Positions 35,800 to 44,566 of a DNA stretch of 64,000 bases are shown here, one piece after another. The stretch is taken from the NCBI RefSeq assembly GCF_004362665.1, contig NZ_SNXR01000013.1, forward strand, positions 62,001 to 126,000, in the 5' to 3' direction. Numbering within the stretch: position 1 is the first letter of the stretch; every line of letters begins with the position of its first letter. Below the pieces are notes generated by a model, which saw only the letters and a list, made by a program, of their open reading frames with translations, was not told the DNA's origin and did not search any database. A program made the translations under genes and the position numbers. Source of the stretch: Flavobacterium dankookense. GTDB lineage: Bacteria; Bacteroidota; Bacteroidia; Flavobacteriales; Flavobacteriaceae.

Positions 35800-36354
35800 A
35801 TGACTGTTGTTCAATTAATAATATCCGATTTCAAAAAACACAAAAAATATGGTGCTAACTTTCTTGTAATACTATTTTTTACACAAGGATTTTGGGCAAC
35901 TTTTCAATACCGAATTGCTAATTATTTTCACAGAAAAATAAGATTGCAGCCATTTAGAGCAATTTTTTTGTACCCAATGTTTTTTTGGCAAAAATTAATT
36001 GAGATTTTCGCAGGAATTTCAATACCGTCATCTGCACAAATAGGACATTCTTTTTATGTAGCCCATTTTGGTGGAATAATTTTAAATTCGAAGGTCATAA
36101 TTGGCAATAATTGCAATATTTCTCAAGGAGTTTCAATTGGTGTTTCAGGATTAGGAGAATTTAGAGGAGTTCCAATAATTGGCGACAATGTTTTTATTGG
36201 TTCAAATAGCATTGTTGCTGGTAAAATAAAGGTTGGAAATAATGCTTTAATTGGTTCATGTTCTTTGGTAACTTCAAATGTTGAAGAAAACGCTGTTATG
36301 CTTGGCGTTCCAGCGGTAAAAATTTCAGAAAAAAGTTCAAAAGGATATATTTAA
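35800..36354 (+). CDS. Serine-acetyltransferase-like hexapeptide O-acetyltransferase
   Basis: A 184-residue left-handed beta-helix acetyltransferase of the CysE/colanic-acid type. The first 80 residues are helical and hydrophobic (FLVILFFTQGFWATF), as in capsular acetyltransferases of this family. The repeats are seen as IGHSFYVAHFGGIILNSKVIIGNNCNIS, IIGDNVFIGSNSIVAGKIKVGNNALIG and the final LGVPAVKIS. A His in VAHFGG fits the catalytic position. It should move acetyl from acetyl-CoA to a sugar hydroxyl in the cytoplasm, in contrast with the periplasmic MBOAT route at 27369. It overlaps the following glycosyltransferase gene by one base. Confidence 0.85.
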   Translation: MTVVQLIISDFKKHKKYGANFLVILFFTQGFWATFQYRIANYFHRKIRLQPFRAIFLYPMFFWQKLIEIFAGISIPSSAQIGHSFYVAHFGGIILNSKVIIGNNCNISQGVSIGVSGLGEFRGVPIIGDNVFIGSNSIVAGKIKVGNNALIGSCSLVTSNVEENAVMLGVPAVKISEKSSKGYI

Positions 36355-37490
36355 TGAGATTAGTTATACTATCAAATGCACCATTAATAAAGCAGCAAGA
36401 GGAATATTTTGCTTACAGTCCTTATGTAAAAGAGATTGAATATTGGATGAAGCACTCTGATGAGACTGTCTTTGTGTGTGCTGTTTTACCTGAATATAAA
36501 AATCTTTTAATAGAAAAAATAAATCCCATAATAAAAGAAGTAGTTGTACTCAAGGATTTTAATCTAACAACAATAAAAAATTCTTTTTTTGCTTTTTTCT
36601 ATTCGTTTTATAATTGTTTTATAATTTACAAAGCATTCAAAAAAGCGGATCACATCCATTTGCGTTGCCCCGGAAATATTGGATTGTTGGGTTGTTTAGT
36701 TCAAATTTTATTTCCAAAAAAAATAAAAACTGCTAAATACGCAGGAAATTGGGCTCCAAATTCTAATCAGCCATTAACATATCGAATTCAAAAATGGATT
36801 TTAAACAATACCCTTCTTACCAAAAATATGCAAGTATTAGTTTATGGCGAATGGGATGGAAGTTCAAAAAATATAAAACCTTTTTTTACAGCAACTTATA
36901 AAGAAATTGATAAAGCCAATGTTTTTCCAAGAGATTTTTCAAATGCAATAAAGTTTTTATTTATAGGAACATTATCTTCCGGAAAAAGGCCATTATATGC
37001 TATACAACTCATCGAAAGTTTAAGAAAATCAGGGTGTAAAGTTGCATTGGATTTATATGGAGAAGGAAGTGAAAGACTTGATTTAGAAAACTATATTAAA
37101 AATAATTCACTTGAGAATTATATAAATTTAAAAGGAAATCATTCTCAAGAAACAATTAAAAAGGAATTGCAAGAAAATCATTTTGTAGTTTTACCCTCAA
37201 AGAGTGAAGGTTGGCCAAAAGTTTTAGCTGAAGGAATGTTTTGGGGTTGTCTACCCATTTCGACAGCCATTTCTTGTGTTCCAACTATGTTAAATAATGA
37301 AGAAAGAGGCTTATTACTTTCACTAGATATTGAAAAAGACACGGAAAAAATTTTAAAACTACTTTCAAATGAAAATCATTATCAAAAAATGTCATTGAAA
37401 GCAATAGAATGGTCTAGAAAATATACACTTGACTATTTTGAAACCGAAATAAAAAAATTACTTCAAGATGAGAATAATTCAAATCATTGA
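36354..37490 (+). CDS. Glycosyltransferase family 4
   Basis: A 378-residue GT4-type enzyme. The acceptor domain has HIHLRCPGNIGLLGC and TAKYAGNWAPNSNQPLTYRIQK. The donor domain has KFLFIGTLSSGKRPLYAIQLI, VALDLYGEGSE and the complete E-x7-E in KSEGWPKVLAEGMFWGC. It should add a sugar in the cytoplasm to the growing chain. The RCPGN stretch also occurs in some capsule GT4 proteins of other bacteria, which supports the assignment. Its last 23 bases overlap the next GT4 gene, whose reading frame starts within it. Confidence 0.88.
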   Translation: MRLVILSNAPLIKQQEEYFAYSPYVKEIEYWMKHSDETVFVCAVLPEYKNLLIEKINPIIKEVVVLKDFNLTTIKNSFFAFFYSFYNCFIIYKAFKKADHIHLRCPGNIGLLGCLVQILFPKKIKTAKYAGNWAPNSNQPLTYRIQKWILNNTLLTKNMQVLVYGEWDGSSKNIKPFFTATYKEIDKANVFPRDFSNAIKFLFIGTLSSGKRPLYAIQLIESLRKSGCKVALDLYGEGSERLDLENYIKNNSLENYINLKGNHSQETIKKELQENHFVVLPSKSEGWPKVLAEGMFWGCLPISTAISCVPTMLNNEERGLLLSLDIEKDTEKILKLLSNENHYQKMSLKAIEWSRKYTLDYFETEIKKLLQDENNSNH

Positions 37491-38541
37491 TTCCTTGGAA
37501 GTTGGAGGAGCAGAAAAAATGTCTGTCAATTATGCTAATGCGTTATCAGAAAAAATTGAATTTTCAGGATTAGTTTCCACTAGGAAGGAAGGCTATCTTA
37601 AAGAGCTTATCGATAAAAAAGTTAGCTATCTTTTCCTTAATAGAAAAAAAAGATTTGATATTGAAGCTGTTATGCGTTTAAAAGAGTATTGTATTTTTAA
37701 TAATGTAGAATTTGTTCAATCTCATAGCAGTTCTTATTTTATTGCTTTCATGTTAAAGCTTATCTATCCTAAAATTAAAATTATTTGGCATGATCACAAT
37801 GGTTTGAGTGAGTTTTTAGGAAAAAGGAATACCTATGCCGTTAAAATGGCTTCCTTCTTATTTAGAGGAGTAATAGCAGTAAATTATCAGTTAAAAAATT
37901 GGGCAGAAAGAGATTTGTTTTGTAAAAATGTAACCTATTTGCCAAATTTCACCAAGTTTGATAAAGGTATTGAACACGAAACAGTATTAAAAGGAATTTC
38001 AGGAAAACGAATTTTGTGTTTAGCAAATTTGCGCCATCAAAAAAATCATTTTTTATTATTAGAAATAGCAGAAAAATTTAAATCAAATTACCCAGATTGG
38101 ACTTTTCATTTGGTTGGTAAATGTTTTGAAGATCAATATTCTAAAGATGTAAGGGAAATGCATGTTCAAAAAAATCTTCAAGAAACTGTATTTATTTATG
38201 GAACTAGAAAAGATACAGAAAACATAATAAATCAATCTGACATAGCTATTTTAACTTCTAATTCAGAAGGATTACCTGTTGCTTTGTTAGAGTATGGATT
38301 GTGTAAAAAACCGGTTGTTTCAACTAGTGTTGGTGAAATTCCATTAATTATTAAAAATGATGAAAATGGTTTTACAGTTCCTGTAAATGATGTTAAAAGT
38401 TTTTACAATGTTCTAGAAAAATTGATAAATGATAAAGGATTAAGAGAAAAACTTGGAGCAAATTTGAATGTAACTATAAACGAGAATAATTCTGAAGAAG
38501 CAATTATAAATAGGTACATAACTTGGTTAAAAACAATATAA
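37468..38541 (+). CDS. Glycosyltransferase family 4
   Basis: A 357-residue GT4 enzyme with the classic start IIQIIDSLEVGGAEKMSVNYA, the acceptor-side WHDHNG, and the donor domain ILCLANLRHQKNHFLLLEIA, HLVGKC and the E-x7-E in NSEGLPVALLEYGLCKKPVVSTSVGEIP. The start is typical for transferases acting on undecaprenyl-linked O-antigen or capsule intermediates. The start codon lies 23 bases inside the upstream GT4 gene. Six bases separate it from the WaaL/Wzy-like gene, so synthesis and polymerisation or ligation steps are co-expressed. Sugar and linkage are unknown. Confidence 0.92.
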   Translation: MRIIQIIDSLEVGGAEKMSVNYANALSEKIEFSGLVSTRKEGYLKELIDKKVSYLFLNRKKRFDIEAVMRLKEYCIFNNVEFVQSHSSSYFIAFMLKLIYPKIKIIWHDHNGLSEFLGKRNTYAVKMASFLFRGVIAVNYQLKNWAERDLFCKNVTYLPNFTKFDKGIEHETVLKGISGKRILCLANLRHQKNHFLLLEIAEKFKSNYPDWTFHLVGKCFEDQYSKDVREMHVQKNLQETVFIYGTRKDTENIINQSDIAILTSNSEGLPVALLEYGLCKKPVVSTSVGEIPLIIKNDENGFTVPVNDVKSFYNVLEKLINDKGLREKLGANLNVTINENNSEEAIINRYITWLKTI

Positions 38542-38547
38542 ATAACA

Positions 38548-39897
38548 ATGAAAGATAGAAATTATATACTTTTAGTTGTGATTCATGCTTTATTGGGCAT
38601 TCTAATATATTTATTTCCATTTTTATCAAAAATTTATGCTGTAGCAATTGTAGTTTTTGGATTTTTATATGTTTTAAAAACTCAGAACAAAAGCAATAAT
38701 GTTCTACTAGTTGCAGGTTATGTTGTTGGTAGTGAGGTTTTTTTAAGGATGACACAAGGAAGTTTTTTTTATGAATTCTCAAAGTATGGCGTTATGTTTT
38801 TCTTGCTTATGGGAATGTATTATAGAGGATTTTCTAAAAATGCATTACCTATGTGGATATACTTATTGCTACTAATTCCAGGAGTAATAATAGCCACAGA
38901 AACCCTCAATCTGACTACTGATATAAGAAAAGCTATTCTATTTAATATTTCTGGACCTCTTTGTCTTGGTGTAGCTGGTATTTATTGTTATAACAGAAAA
39001 ATTTTATTCACTGATGTTAATAAAATATTGCTTTTTATAGGTTTACCAATTATATCAAATACAGTATATCTAATTTTAGTAACACCAGATTTAAAAGAAG
39101 TTCTAGTAGGAACAGGTTCAAATCCATTAACCTCTGGAGGTTTTGGACCTAATCAAGTTGCTACTGTCTTTGGGTTAGGAATGTTTGTTTTCTTTTCACG
39201 ATTGTTGTTCGAATCAAAATCCAAACTGATTATGATTGTTAATATGATAATTGTTTTCAATATCTCTTATCGTGGTTTATTAACATTTTCAAGAGGAGGA
39301 ATGATTACTGGATTTATAATGATAATTATATTATTAGTAATCATTTACATAAAAACTAATTCTGCTGTAAAAAGCAAATTGAATTTAATGTTTATTTTTT
39401 TATCTATAATTATGTTAATAACATGGTTATATGCATCCAATGAAACGGATGGACTTATTGAAAAACGATATGCCAATCAAGATGCAAGTGGGAGAACAAA
39501 AGAAAGCCAGCTGTCTGGTCGAGAAGATATTTATAAATCTGAAGTTAATGCATTTCTTGCAAGTCCTGTTTTTGGTGTTGGAGTAGCAAAAGGAGTAGAA
39601 ATTAGAGAAGCAGAAACAGGAGGTCTTATTATAGCTTCACATAATGAAATTACTAGAATGCTTGCAGAACATGGTATTATGGGAATTTTTGCTCTAATGA
39701 TTTTATTTATAACACCAATGTTCTTGTATATATCCAATAGAGAACATTTATTTTTGTTTTGTTTTATAATATTTTGGATTTTAACAATAAATCATGCTGC
39801 AATGAGAATAGCAGCTCCAGCCTTTATTTACTCACTTTCGCTATTAAAAGTCAAAATGTATGAAGACGATACTATATATAGGGAACAAACTGTCTAA
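38548..39897 (+). CDS. O-antigen ligase/polymerase-like integral membrane protein (WaaL/Wzy superfamily)
   Basis: A 449-residue protein with about eleven transmembrane helices. A long periplasmic loop (about residues 290-365) precedes the last helices and contains the Wzy_C-type motif SHNEITRMLAEHGIMGIF. The loop holds SGREDIYKSEVNAFLASPVFGVGVAKG, as in ligases and polymerases of this family. WaaL and Wzy share the fold and cannot be told apart by eye, so the protein either polymerises repeats or transfers the chain to lipid A core or to protein. With an ABC exporter in the same locus a ligase is a reasonable guess. It overlaps the next gene by 38 bases. Confidence 0.85.
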   Translation: MKDRNYILLVVIHALLGILIYLFPFLSKIYAVAIVVFGFLYVLKTQNKSNNVLLVAGYVVGSEVFLRMTQGSFFYEFSKYGVMFFLLMGMYYRGFSKNALPMWIYLLLLIPGVIIATETLNLTTDIRKAILFNISGPLCLGVAGIYCYNRKILFTDVNKILLFIGLPIISNTVYLILVTPDLKEVLVGTGSNPLTSGGFGPNQVATVFGLGMFVFFSRLLFESKSKLIMIVNMIIVFNISYRGLLTFSRGGMITGFIMIIILLVIIYIKTNSAVKSKLNLMFIFLSIIMLITWLYASNETDGLIEKRYANQDASGRTKESQLSGREDIYKSEVNAFLASPVFGVGVAKGVEIREAETGGLIIASHNEITRMLAEHGIMGIFALMILFITPMFLYISNREHLFLFCFIIFWILTINHAAMRIAAPAFIYSLSLLKVKMYEDDTIYREQTV

Positions 39898-40870
39898 CAA
39901 AGGTAATAACCCAACTTTAATTGATACTTTAGGTAAGTATCTCGAAAGTGAAAATTATAAAGTTTACTACGCATCCTCACAGAAAAATAAGGTTTTAAGA
40001 ATGCTCGATATGACTATGTGTGTTCTAAAATATGCAAAAAAAGCTGACTATGTTTTAATAGATACTTATAGTACAACTAATTTTTGGTATGCTTTTCTAA
40101 CAAGTCAAATATGTAGAATATTTTCAACTAAATATATACCAATTCTTCATGGAGGAATGTTACCTTCAAGGCTTATAAAAAGTAAAACAATTTCAGAGAT
40201 GATTTTTAAAAATGCTCACATAAATATCGCGCCTTCAGGATTTTTATTGAATGCATTTATATCGAATGGATTTGAAAATACTAAATTAATACCTAATTCA
40301 ATTCAGCTAGAAAATTTTCCATTTCAATCAAGAAGTTATGATTTTCCTAGATTATTTTGGTTAAGGTCATTTTCTAAAATTTATAATCCTATTTTGGCTG
40401 TAAAAGTATTTTTAAAACTTAGGGAAACATTTCCTCAAGCCACACTGTGTATGGTTGGACCAAAAAAAGACGATAGTTTTGAAGAAACTAAGAATTTTGC
40501 TGAAAAGAATAACTTAAATATTGAATTTAAAGGAAAACTTTCAACAAAAGAATGGATTTCAATATCTAATAATTATAATGTTTTTTTGAATACAACACAT
40601 TTCGACAATACACCATTAAGTGTTATTGAAATTATGGCTTTGGGAATTCCAATAGTTTCTACAAATGTTGGTGGAATACCTTATTTGCTTGATCATAATT
40701 TTAATGCTTTGTTAGTAAATGATAATGATTTAGAAAAAATGGTTTCAGAAGTTGAAAGAATATTTGTAGAAAAAGAGTTAGCGGAAAAATTGATTACCAA
40801 TGCCCAAAATACGGTCAAGAACTTCGATTGGAAAATTATAAAAAACCAATGGATTGAGATATTACAATAA
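39860..40870 (+). CDS. Glycosyltransferase family 4
   Basis: A 336-residue GT4 enzyme. N-terminal signs are ILYIGNKLSNKGNNPT and YIPILHGGMLPSRL. The donor domain has RLFWLRSFSKIYNPILAVKVF, LCMVGPKKD and the E-x7-E equivalent FDNTPLSVIEIMALGIPIVSTNVGGIP, where the first acid is Asp. The start overlaps the WaaL/Wzy-like gene by 38 bases, a rather long overlap. An alternative start further in would damage the first strand, so I keep it. It ends 28 bases before the large initiating transferase. It likely adds one sugar close to the lipid end, by position. Confidence 0.9.
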   Translation: MKTILYIGNKLSNKGNNPTLIDTLGKYLESENYKVYYASSQKNKVLRMLDMTMCVLKYAKKADYVLIDTYSTTNFWYAFLTSQICRIFSTKYIPILHGGMLPSRLIKSKTISEMIFKNAHINIAPSGFLLNAFISNGFENTKLIPNSIQLENFPFQSRSYDFPRLFWLRSFSKIYNPILAVKVFLKLRETFPQATLCMVGPKKDDSFEETKNFAEKNNLNIEFKGKLSTKEWISISNNYNVFLNTTHFDNTPLSVIEIMALGIPIVSTNVGGIPYLLDHNFNALLVNDNDLEKMVSEVERIFVEKELAEKLITNAQNTVKNFDWKIIKNQWIEILQ

Positions 40871-40898
40871 TTAGTAACTTGCAGCTTCAAAAAAGTTT

Positions 40899-42290
40899 AT
40901 GAATAAATATAAAGATATACACTTTGAAGTTTCAGAAAGGAAAATTCTACTTAGGATTTTTGACGTAATTTCTGTGCTTCTTTCTTTATATTTTGTAGGT
41001 GTAATTTTTCATTTTGATTATTTCAATATCTCAGCAACTAATTACTATTGGACAATTGTTTTAGCAGTTTATATCTTAATGATTGGTTCCATTTTTGAAA
41101 TGTACAATTTACAAGTAGCAAGTAGTCAATTTCAAATAATAAAAAGTATAATATTAACCTCTTCAACAACAGTTCTTTTATATCTTTTAACACCTTTTTA
41201 TACACCAGTTTTACCATCAAATCGTGTTCAAATTTTAATTTTCTTTTTTGCCATTTTTGGAGCATTGTTTTTGTGGAGAATTACTTATGTTCGTTTTTTT
41301 GCTTCCAATAGATTTGTGAAAAAAGTAATCTTAATTTGTGATCAAGATCAAGCAGAAGAGTTAATTAATGGATTGGTGTCTGTTGATCCACATTACAGAG
41401 TTTTAGGTTTTGTAAATTCTGATAGTAATGCAGAGCACAATGATAACTTTATCATAAATAACATACCAATTGATGGGTTAGGGAAATTTGTAAATAAAAA
41501 TTCAGTTTCAGAAATAGTTGTTGCATCTCAAAAAACGGATGGAATAACAGTTAAACTTTATAATCAACTAATTAATCTTTTAGAAAATGGTTATATAATT
41601 CGTGAATATACTCAAGTTTATGAGTCAATAACTCAGCGAATTCCTGTTCAATATGTTTCAAGAGATTTTTATAGATATTTTCCTTTTAGCAGAAGCAATC
41701 AAAATCATTTTTATTTAATAATTGTTAGACTTCTTGAAATCATAATTTCTTCAATAGGAATTGTATTTGGAATAGTAATACTACCACTAATTCTAATAGG
41801 GAATTTGATTGGAAATAGAGGTGATTTATTTTATACTCAAAAACGTGTCGGCAAAAATGGTGAAGTTTTTAAAATCGTAAAATTTAGAACGATGGTTAAA
41901 AATGCTGAAAAAAATGGAGCTGTTTTTGCAACTACAAACGATGTTAGAATTACACCATTCGGTAAATTTTTAAGAAAATCACGATTGGATGAATTTCCTC
42001 AATTTATTAATATTTTAAAAGGTGATATGGCAGTTATTGGACCTAGACCAGAACGACCAGTTTTTGTAAAAGAAATTGCTGAAGTAATGCCTTTTTATGA
42101 AACAAGACATGTTGTAAAGCCTGGTTTGACAGGTTGGGCACAAGTCAATTATTCTTATGGAGCAACTATTGATGACAGTTTAATTAAACTTCAATATGAT
42201 TTATATTATATCAAGCACAGAAGTCTTTTTCTTGATTTTAATATACTTTTTAAAACCTTTAGTACTGTTTTATTTTACAGAGGACAATAG
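40899..42290 (+). CDS. Large (WcaJ/WbaP-type) undecaprenyl-phosphate sugar-1-phosphate transferase
   Basis: A 463-residue initiating transferase. Four transmembrane helices occupy about residues 17-115, a CoA-binding-like domain runs from about 140 to 255, and a re-entrant helix near 277-305 leads into the catalytic core. The core has KRVGKNGEVFKIVKFRTM, the catalytic Asp-Glu in LDEFPQ, GDMAVIGPRPERPVF and KPGLTGWAQVNY. The ERPVF form is typical of the exopolysaccharide polyprenyl glycosylphosphotransferase group. It is the second initiating enzyme in the locus after the PglC type at 2621, so two different first sugars, or two separate glycans, are likely. Its 3' end overlaps the opposing DUF4105 gene by 21 bases. 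Confidence 0.92.
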   Translation: MNKYKDIHFEVSERKILLRIFDVISVLLSLYFVGVIFHFDYFNISATNYYWTIVLAVYILMIGSIFEMYNLQVASSQFQIIKSIILTSSTTVLLYLLTPFYTPVLPSNRVQILIFFFAIFGALFLWRITYVRFFASNRFVKKVILICDQDQAEELINGLVSVDPHYRVLGFVNSDSNAEHNDNFIINNIPIDGLGKFVNKNSVSEIVVASQKTDGITVKLYNQLINLLENGYIIREYTQVYESITQRIPVQYVSRDFYRYFPFSRSNQNHFYLIIVRLLEIIISSIGIVFGIVILPLILIGNLIGNRGDLFYTQKRVGKNGEVFKIVKFRTMVKNAEKNGAVFATTNDVRITPFGKFLRKSRLDEFPQFINILKGDMAVIGPRPERPVFVKEIAEVMPFYETRHVVKPGLTGWAQVNYSYGATIDDSLIKLQYDLYYIKHRSLFLDFNILFKTFSTVLFYRGQ

Positions 42291-43385
42291 TTTTTCCTGA
42301 CTTTTTTTCTTTAATTTTAGTAAAATATAAATACTACTCAAAATGAATGGTATCATAAGAACTAAATAAGGTTTTGTGAAAATAATTACAATATAAACTA
42401 ATAAAAGAATTAGATTAAAATCTATTATTTTTTTGAAAATGTTTCCTTTTACAAATGGTAATAGAATAAATAAAGGACTAAAAAGTAGTGCGTTATAATT
42501 CCAAAGAATTTCTTGATGTTCTGAATAAAAACCAACTAAACAAAGGAAAATACCCAAAAGTCCGCAAACAGATAAATAACTCAAAAATAAAATTCGTTTG
42601 TTGATTACAATTATAAGTAGGAGAAAAGCAATTATAAAATAAATGCTGTTAAAGAAAGAAAAAGAAGTTGGTTTTTCTTTTCCTTTAATAATAATCTCTT
42701 TTTTTGATACAAGTAATTTTCCATCAACTTTTGCCTTGTCTAAACTATTTAAAAGTTCAACAGGTAAGAACAATTTTTCAGCTTTCGCATCTGTTTTTGC
42801 GCCAAAAATGATGTTGATGCCTAGTTTGTACCAAAAATAATCATCAAAATAAGGATATAATAATTCGCGGTAACTGATTGATTTGTCATCTACTTTTTCA
42901 ATAAGTTTTTCGCTAAATAATCCATTGATTTTATCGGCAACCATAGTAGTGCAGTTTTTGTCAATGAACTTGTAGGTGTAATATTTTTCAGTAGAAAATA
43001 AGTTGGTATTCAAATGCTCAAAAAGTTCTTGTTTTTTTTCTAACGAAAGATTTAATTTTTGTTCAATAACTTCTCTTTCGTCCATTTGATATTCCATGAT
43101 AAAATCTTCTACTGAAGTTGCTGTCATGAAATATTGTAAATCGCCTTTGACAAATTTTAAATAAAAATTCTCGGTTCTAAAATCAAAAGCACCATAATTA
43201 TACACTACATCCAGTTGATTTTCAACATCTTTAATTCGTAAAGCAGTATGACCAAAAGTGGAATACAATTGATCTCCACGTCCGCAAGTAAAAATACTTA
43301 CTTCGGTTGATGGCGAAAGTTTTTGTTCCTGTGAAAACGCAATACTAGTGAATAGTAAAAGAAAAAAGAATATTTTTTTGAACAT
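42270..43385 (-). CDS. DUF4105 membrane protein, possible lipoprotein N-acyltransferase (Lnb-like)
   Basis: A 371-residue protein with a signal peptide (about 1-18) and a periplasmic DUF4105-type domain to about residue 225. The domain has TCGRGDQLYSTFGHTALRI (H46) and FIDKNCTTMVAD (C145), a His and Cys that look like an NlpC-like active pair in permuted order. About five transmembrane helices follow (roughly 245-360). From memory, a DUF4105 protein of Bacteroides, Lnb, was reported to N-acylate lipoproteins, which would fit a periplasmic thiol enzyme with membrane helices. The identity with Lnb is not proven here. Four bases separate it from the PorV/PorQ-type gene, so they form an operon. 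Confidence 0.75.
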   Translation of the reverse strand: MFKKIFFFLLLFTSIAFSQEQKLSPSTEVSIFTCGRGDQLYSTFGHTALRIKDVENQLDVVYNYGAFDFRTENFYLKFVKGDLQYFMTATSVEDFIMEYQMDEREVIEQKLNLSLEKKQELFEHLNTNLFSTEKYYTYKFIDKNCTTMVADKINGLFSEKLIEKVDDKSISYRELLYPYFDDYFWYKLGINIIFGAKTDAKAEKLFLPVELLNSLDKAKVDGKLLVSKKEIIIKGKEKPTSFSFFNSIYFIIAFLLLIIVINKRILFLSYLSVCGLLGIFLCLVGFYSEHQEILWNYNALLFSPLFILLPFVKGNIFKKIIDFNLILLLVYIVIIFTKPYLVLMIPFILSSIYILLKLKKKSQEKLLSSVK

Positions 43386-43389
43386 GATT

Positions 43390-44484
43390 TTATCTAAAAA
43401 TGCTTAAATCTACTTTTACCGAAAATATATTGGAATACAAAGCGGCACTTTGGTCACCCAAATCGGTTAAGGCATAATCAACTTGAATTCCTCTGTATTT
43501 AAAACCTAAGCCAATATTTGGTTGAAAATTTACTTTAGTTGAACCATCAAGTTGTACTACATTTTGAAAATTTCCAACTCCAGCACGAAGAAAAACTAAA
43601 TCGGTATAGCCAAATTCAAATCCAATTGCTGGATCAATACTAACTGCATCGGAAGCCAAAATATCATTAGTTCTTGCAAATTGCATGTTTAAATTTACGG
43701 CAGCTAATAATGTATAATCATAATGGAATTCAAATTTTTTAGCAATTCCAAGTTGTGCTTTCGGTAAAGTGATTTCGGTATCTTCAGGCAGATCTTGATT
43801 TTGACCTTCAACAGCATCTTTAATTTCGTTGAATTTATCTTCATCAATTGCCCAAACATTATAAGTTGTAGTTATGTCGCGAACCATTATACCAAATTGC
43901 CAATCATCTTTCTGATATTGCAAACCAGCATCTATTCCAAAACCCCAAGAATTAGCAAATTCACCAATAATTCTTCGGATAACTTTAGCATTTACTCCAT
44001 AGGTAATCTCTTTTAGTTGTGATTTTCTAGCATAGGAAAACGTCAAGGCATAATCGGCAGTAGAAAAAAGACTAATTCTATTATAATCAATATTTCCTTG
44101 ACTATCAATTAATTGTGTAGTGTTTAAAATATCATCAACTCCAAAACGAATTAATGAAATTCCCCAAGCACTTCTGTCATCAATTTTTTTGGCGTAAGCA
44201 GCATAATCATATTGGGCAATATTGGCAAAATAACTGGCATGCATCAACGAAGCTTCACTGTCTTCTATTCGAAATAATCCTGCAGGATTCCAATAGCCTG
44301 AATTAACGTTTCCAGTTGAAGCGGTAACTGCATTCGACATTCCTAATGCAGCAGCATCAACACCAATATTCATAAACTCATTAGAATACTTTCTAACTGA
44401 CTGAGCATGAGTTAAAATGCTAACAAAAAGCAATAAAACAAAAAGCGTTTTTTTCAAGGCAATTTTTCTTTTTACAAATATCAT
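43390..44484 (-). CDS. PorV/PorQ-family outer-membrane beta-barrel protein
   Basis: An outer-membrane protein of about 364 residues with a signal peptide ending in THAQS and a beta-strand-rich barrel. The family features are the start SNEFMNIGVDAAALGMSNAVTASTGNVNSGYWNPAGL, shared with PorV, PorQ and FadL-like proteins of the type IX secretion world. A C-terminal strand ending in Phe-Arg closes the barrel. I chose the ATG at 44484. An in-frame ATG at 44523 adds 13 residues before the signal peptide, and a TTG at 44457 would give the neatest signal peptide. It may help type IX secretion or act as a lipid or glycan shuttle. Function is not certain. Confidence 0.72.
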   Translation of the reverse strand: MIFVKRKIALKKTLFVLLLFVSILTHAQSVRKYSNEFMNIGVDAAALGMSNAVTASTGNVNSGYWNPAGLFRIEDSEASLMHASYFANIAQYDYAAYAKKIDDRSAWGISLIRFGVDDILNTTQLIDSQGNIDYNRISLFSTADYALTFSYARKSQLKEITYGVNAKVIRRIIGEFANSWGFGIDAGLQYQKDDWQFGIMVRDITTTYNVWAIDEDKFNEIKDAVEGQNQDLPEDTEITLPKAQLGIAKKFEFHYDYTLLAAVNLNMQFARTNDILASDAVSIDPAIGFEFGYTDLVFLRAGVGNFQNVVQLDGSTKVNFQPNIGLGFKYRGIQVDYALTDLGDQSAALYSNIFSVKVDLSIFR

Positions 44485-44530
44485 ATAAAAATCTCTAATA
44501 TAAAACGTAGAATGCTCTAACATATTGTAT

Positions 44531-44538
44531 TAAATTTG
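44531..44538 (+). promoter_or_regulatory. Probable -7 promoter box of the phosphatidylserine synthase gene
   Basis: TAAATTTG matches TAnnTTTG exactly and lies 28 bases before the ATG at 44567, in the short divergent gap to the PorV/PorQ-type gene. No clear -33 box. Confidence 0.5.
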
Positions 44539-44566
44539 TAAAAATTTCAAATTAATACACTAACCA

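Noticed and set aside
40871..40898. Promoter box before the large initiating transferase
   Set aside because: TAACTTG is one T short of TAnnTTTG, and no upstream box is seen.
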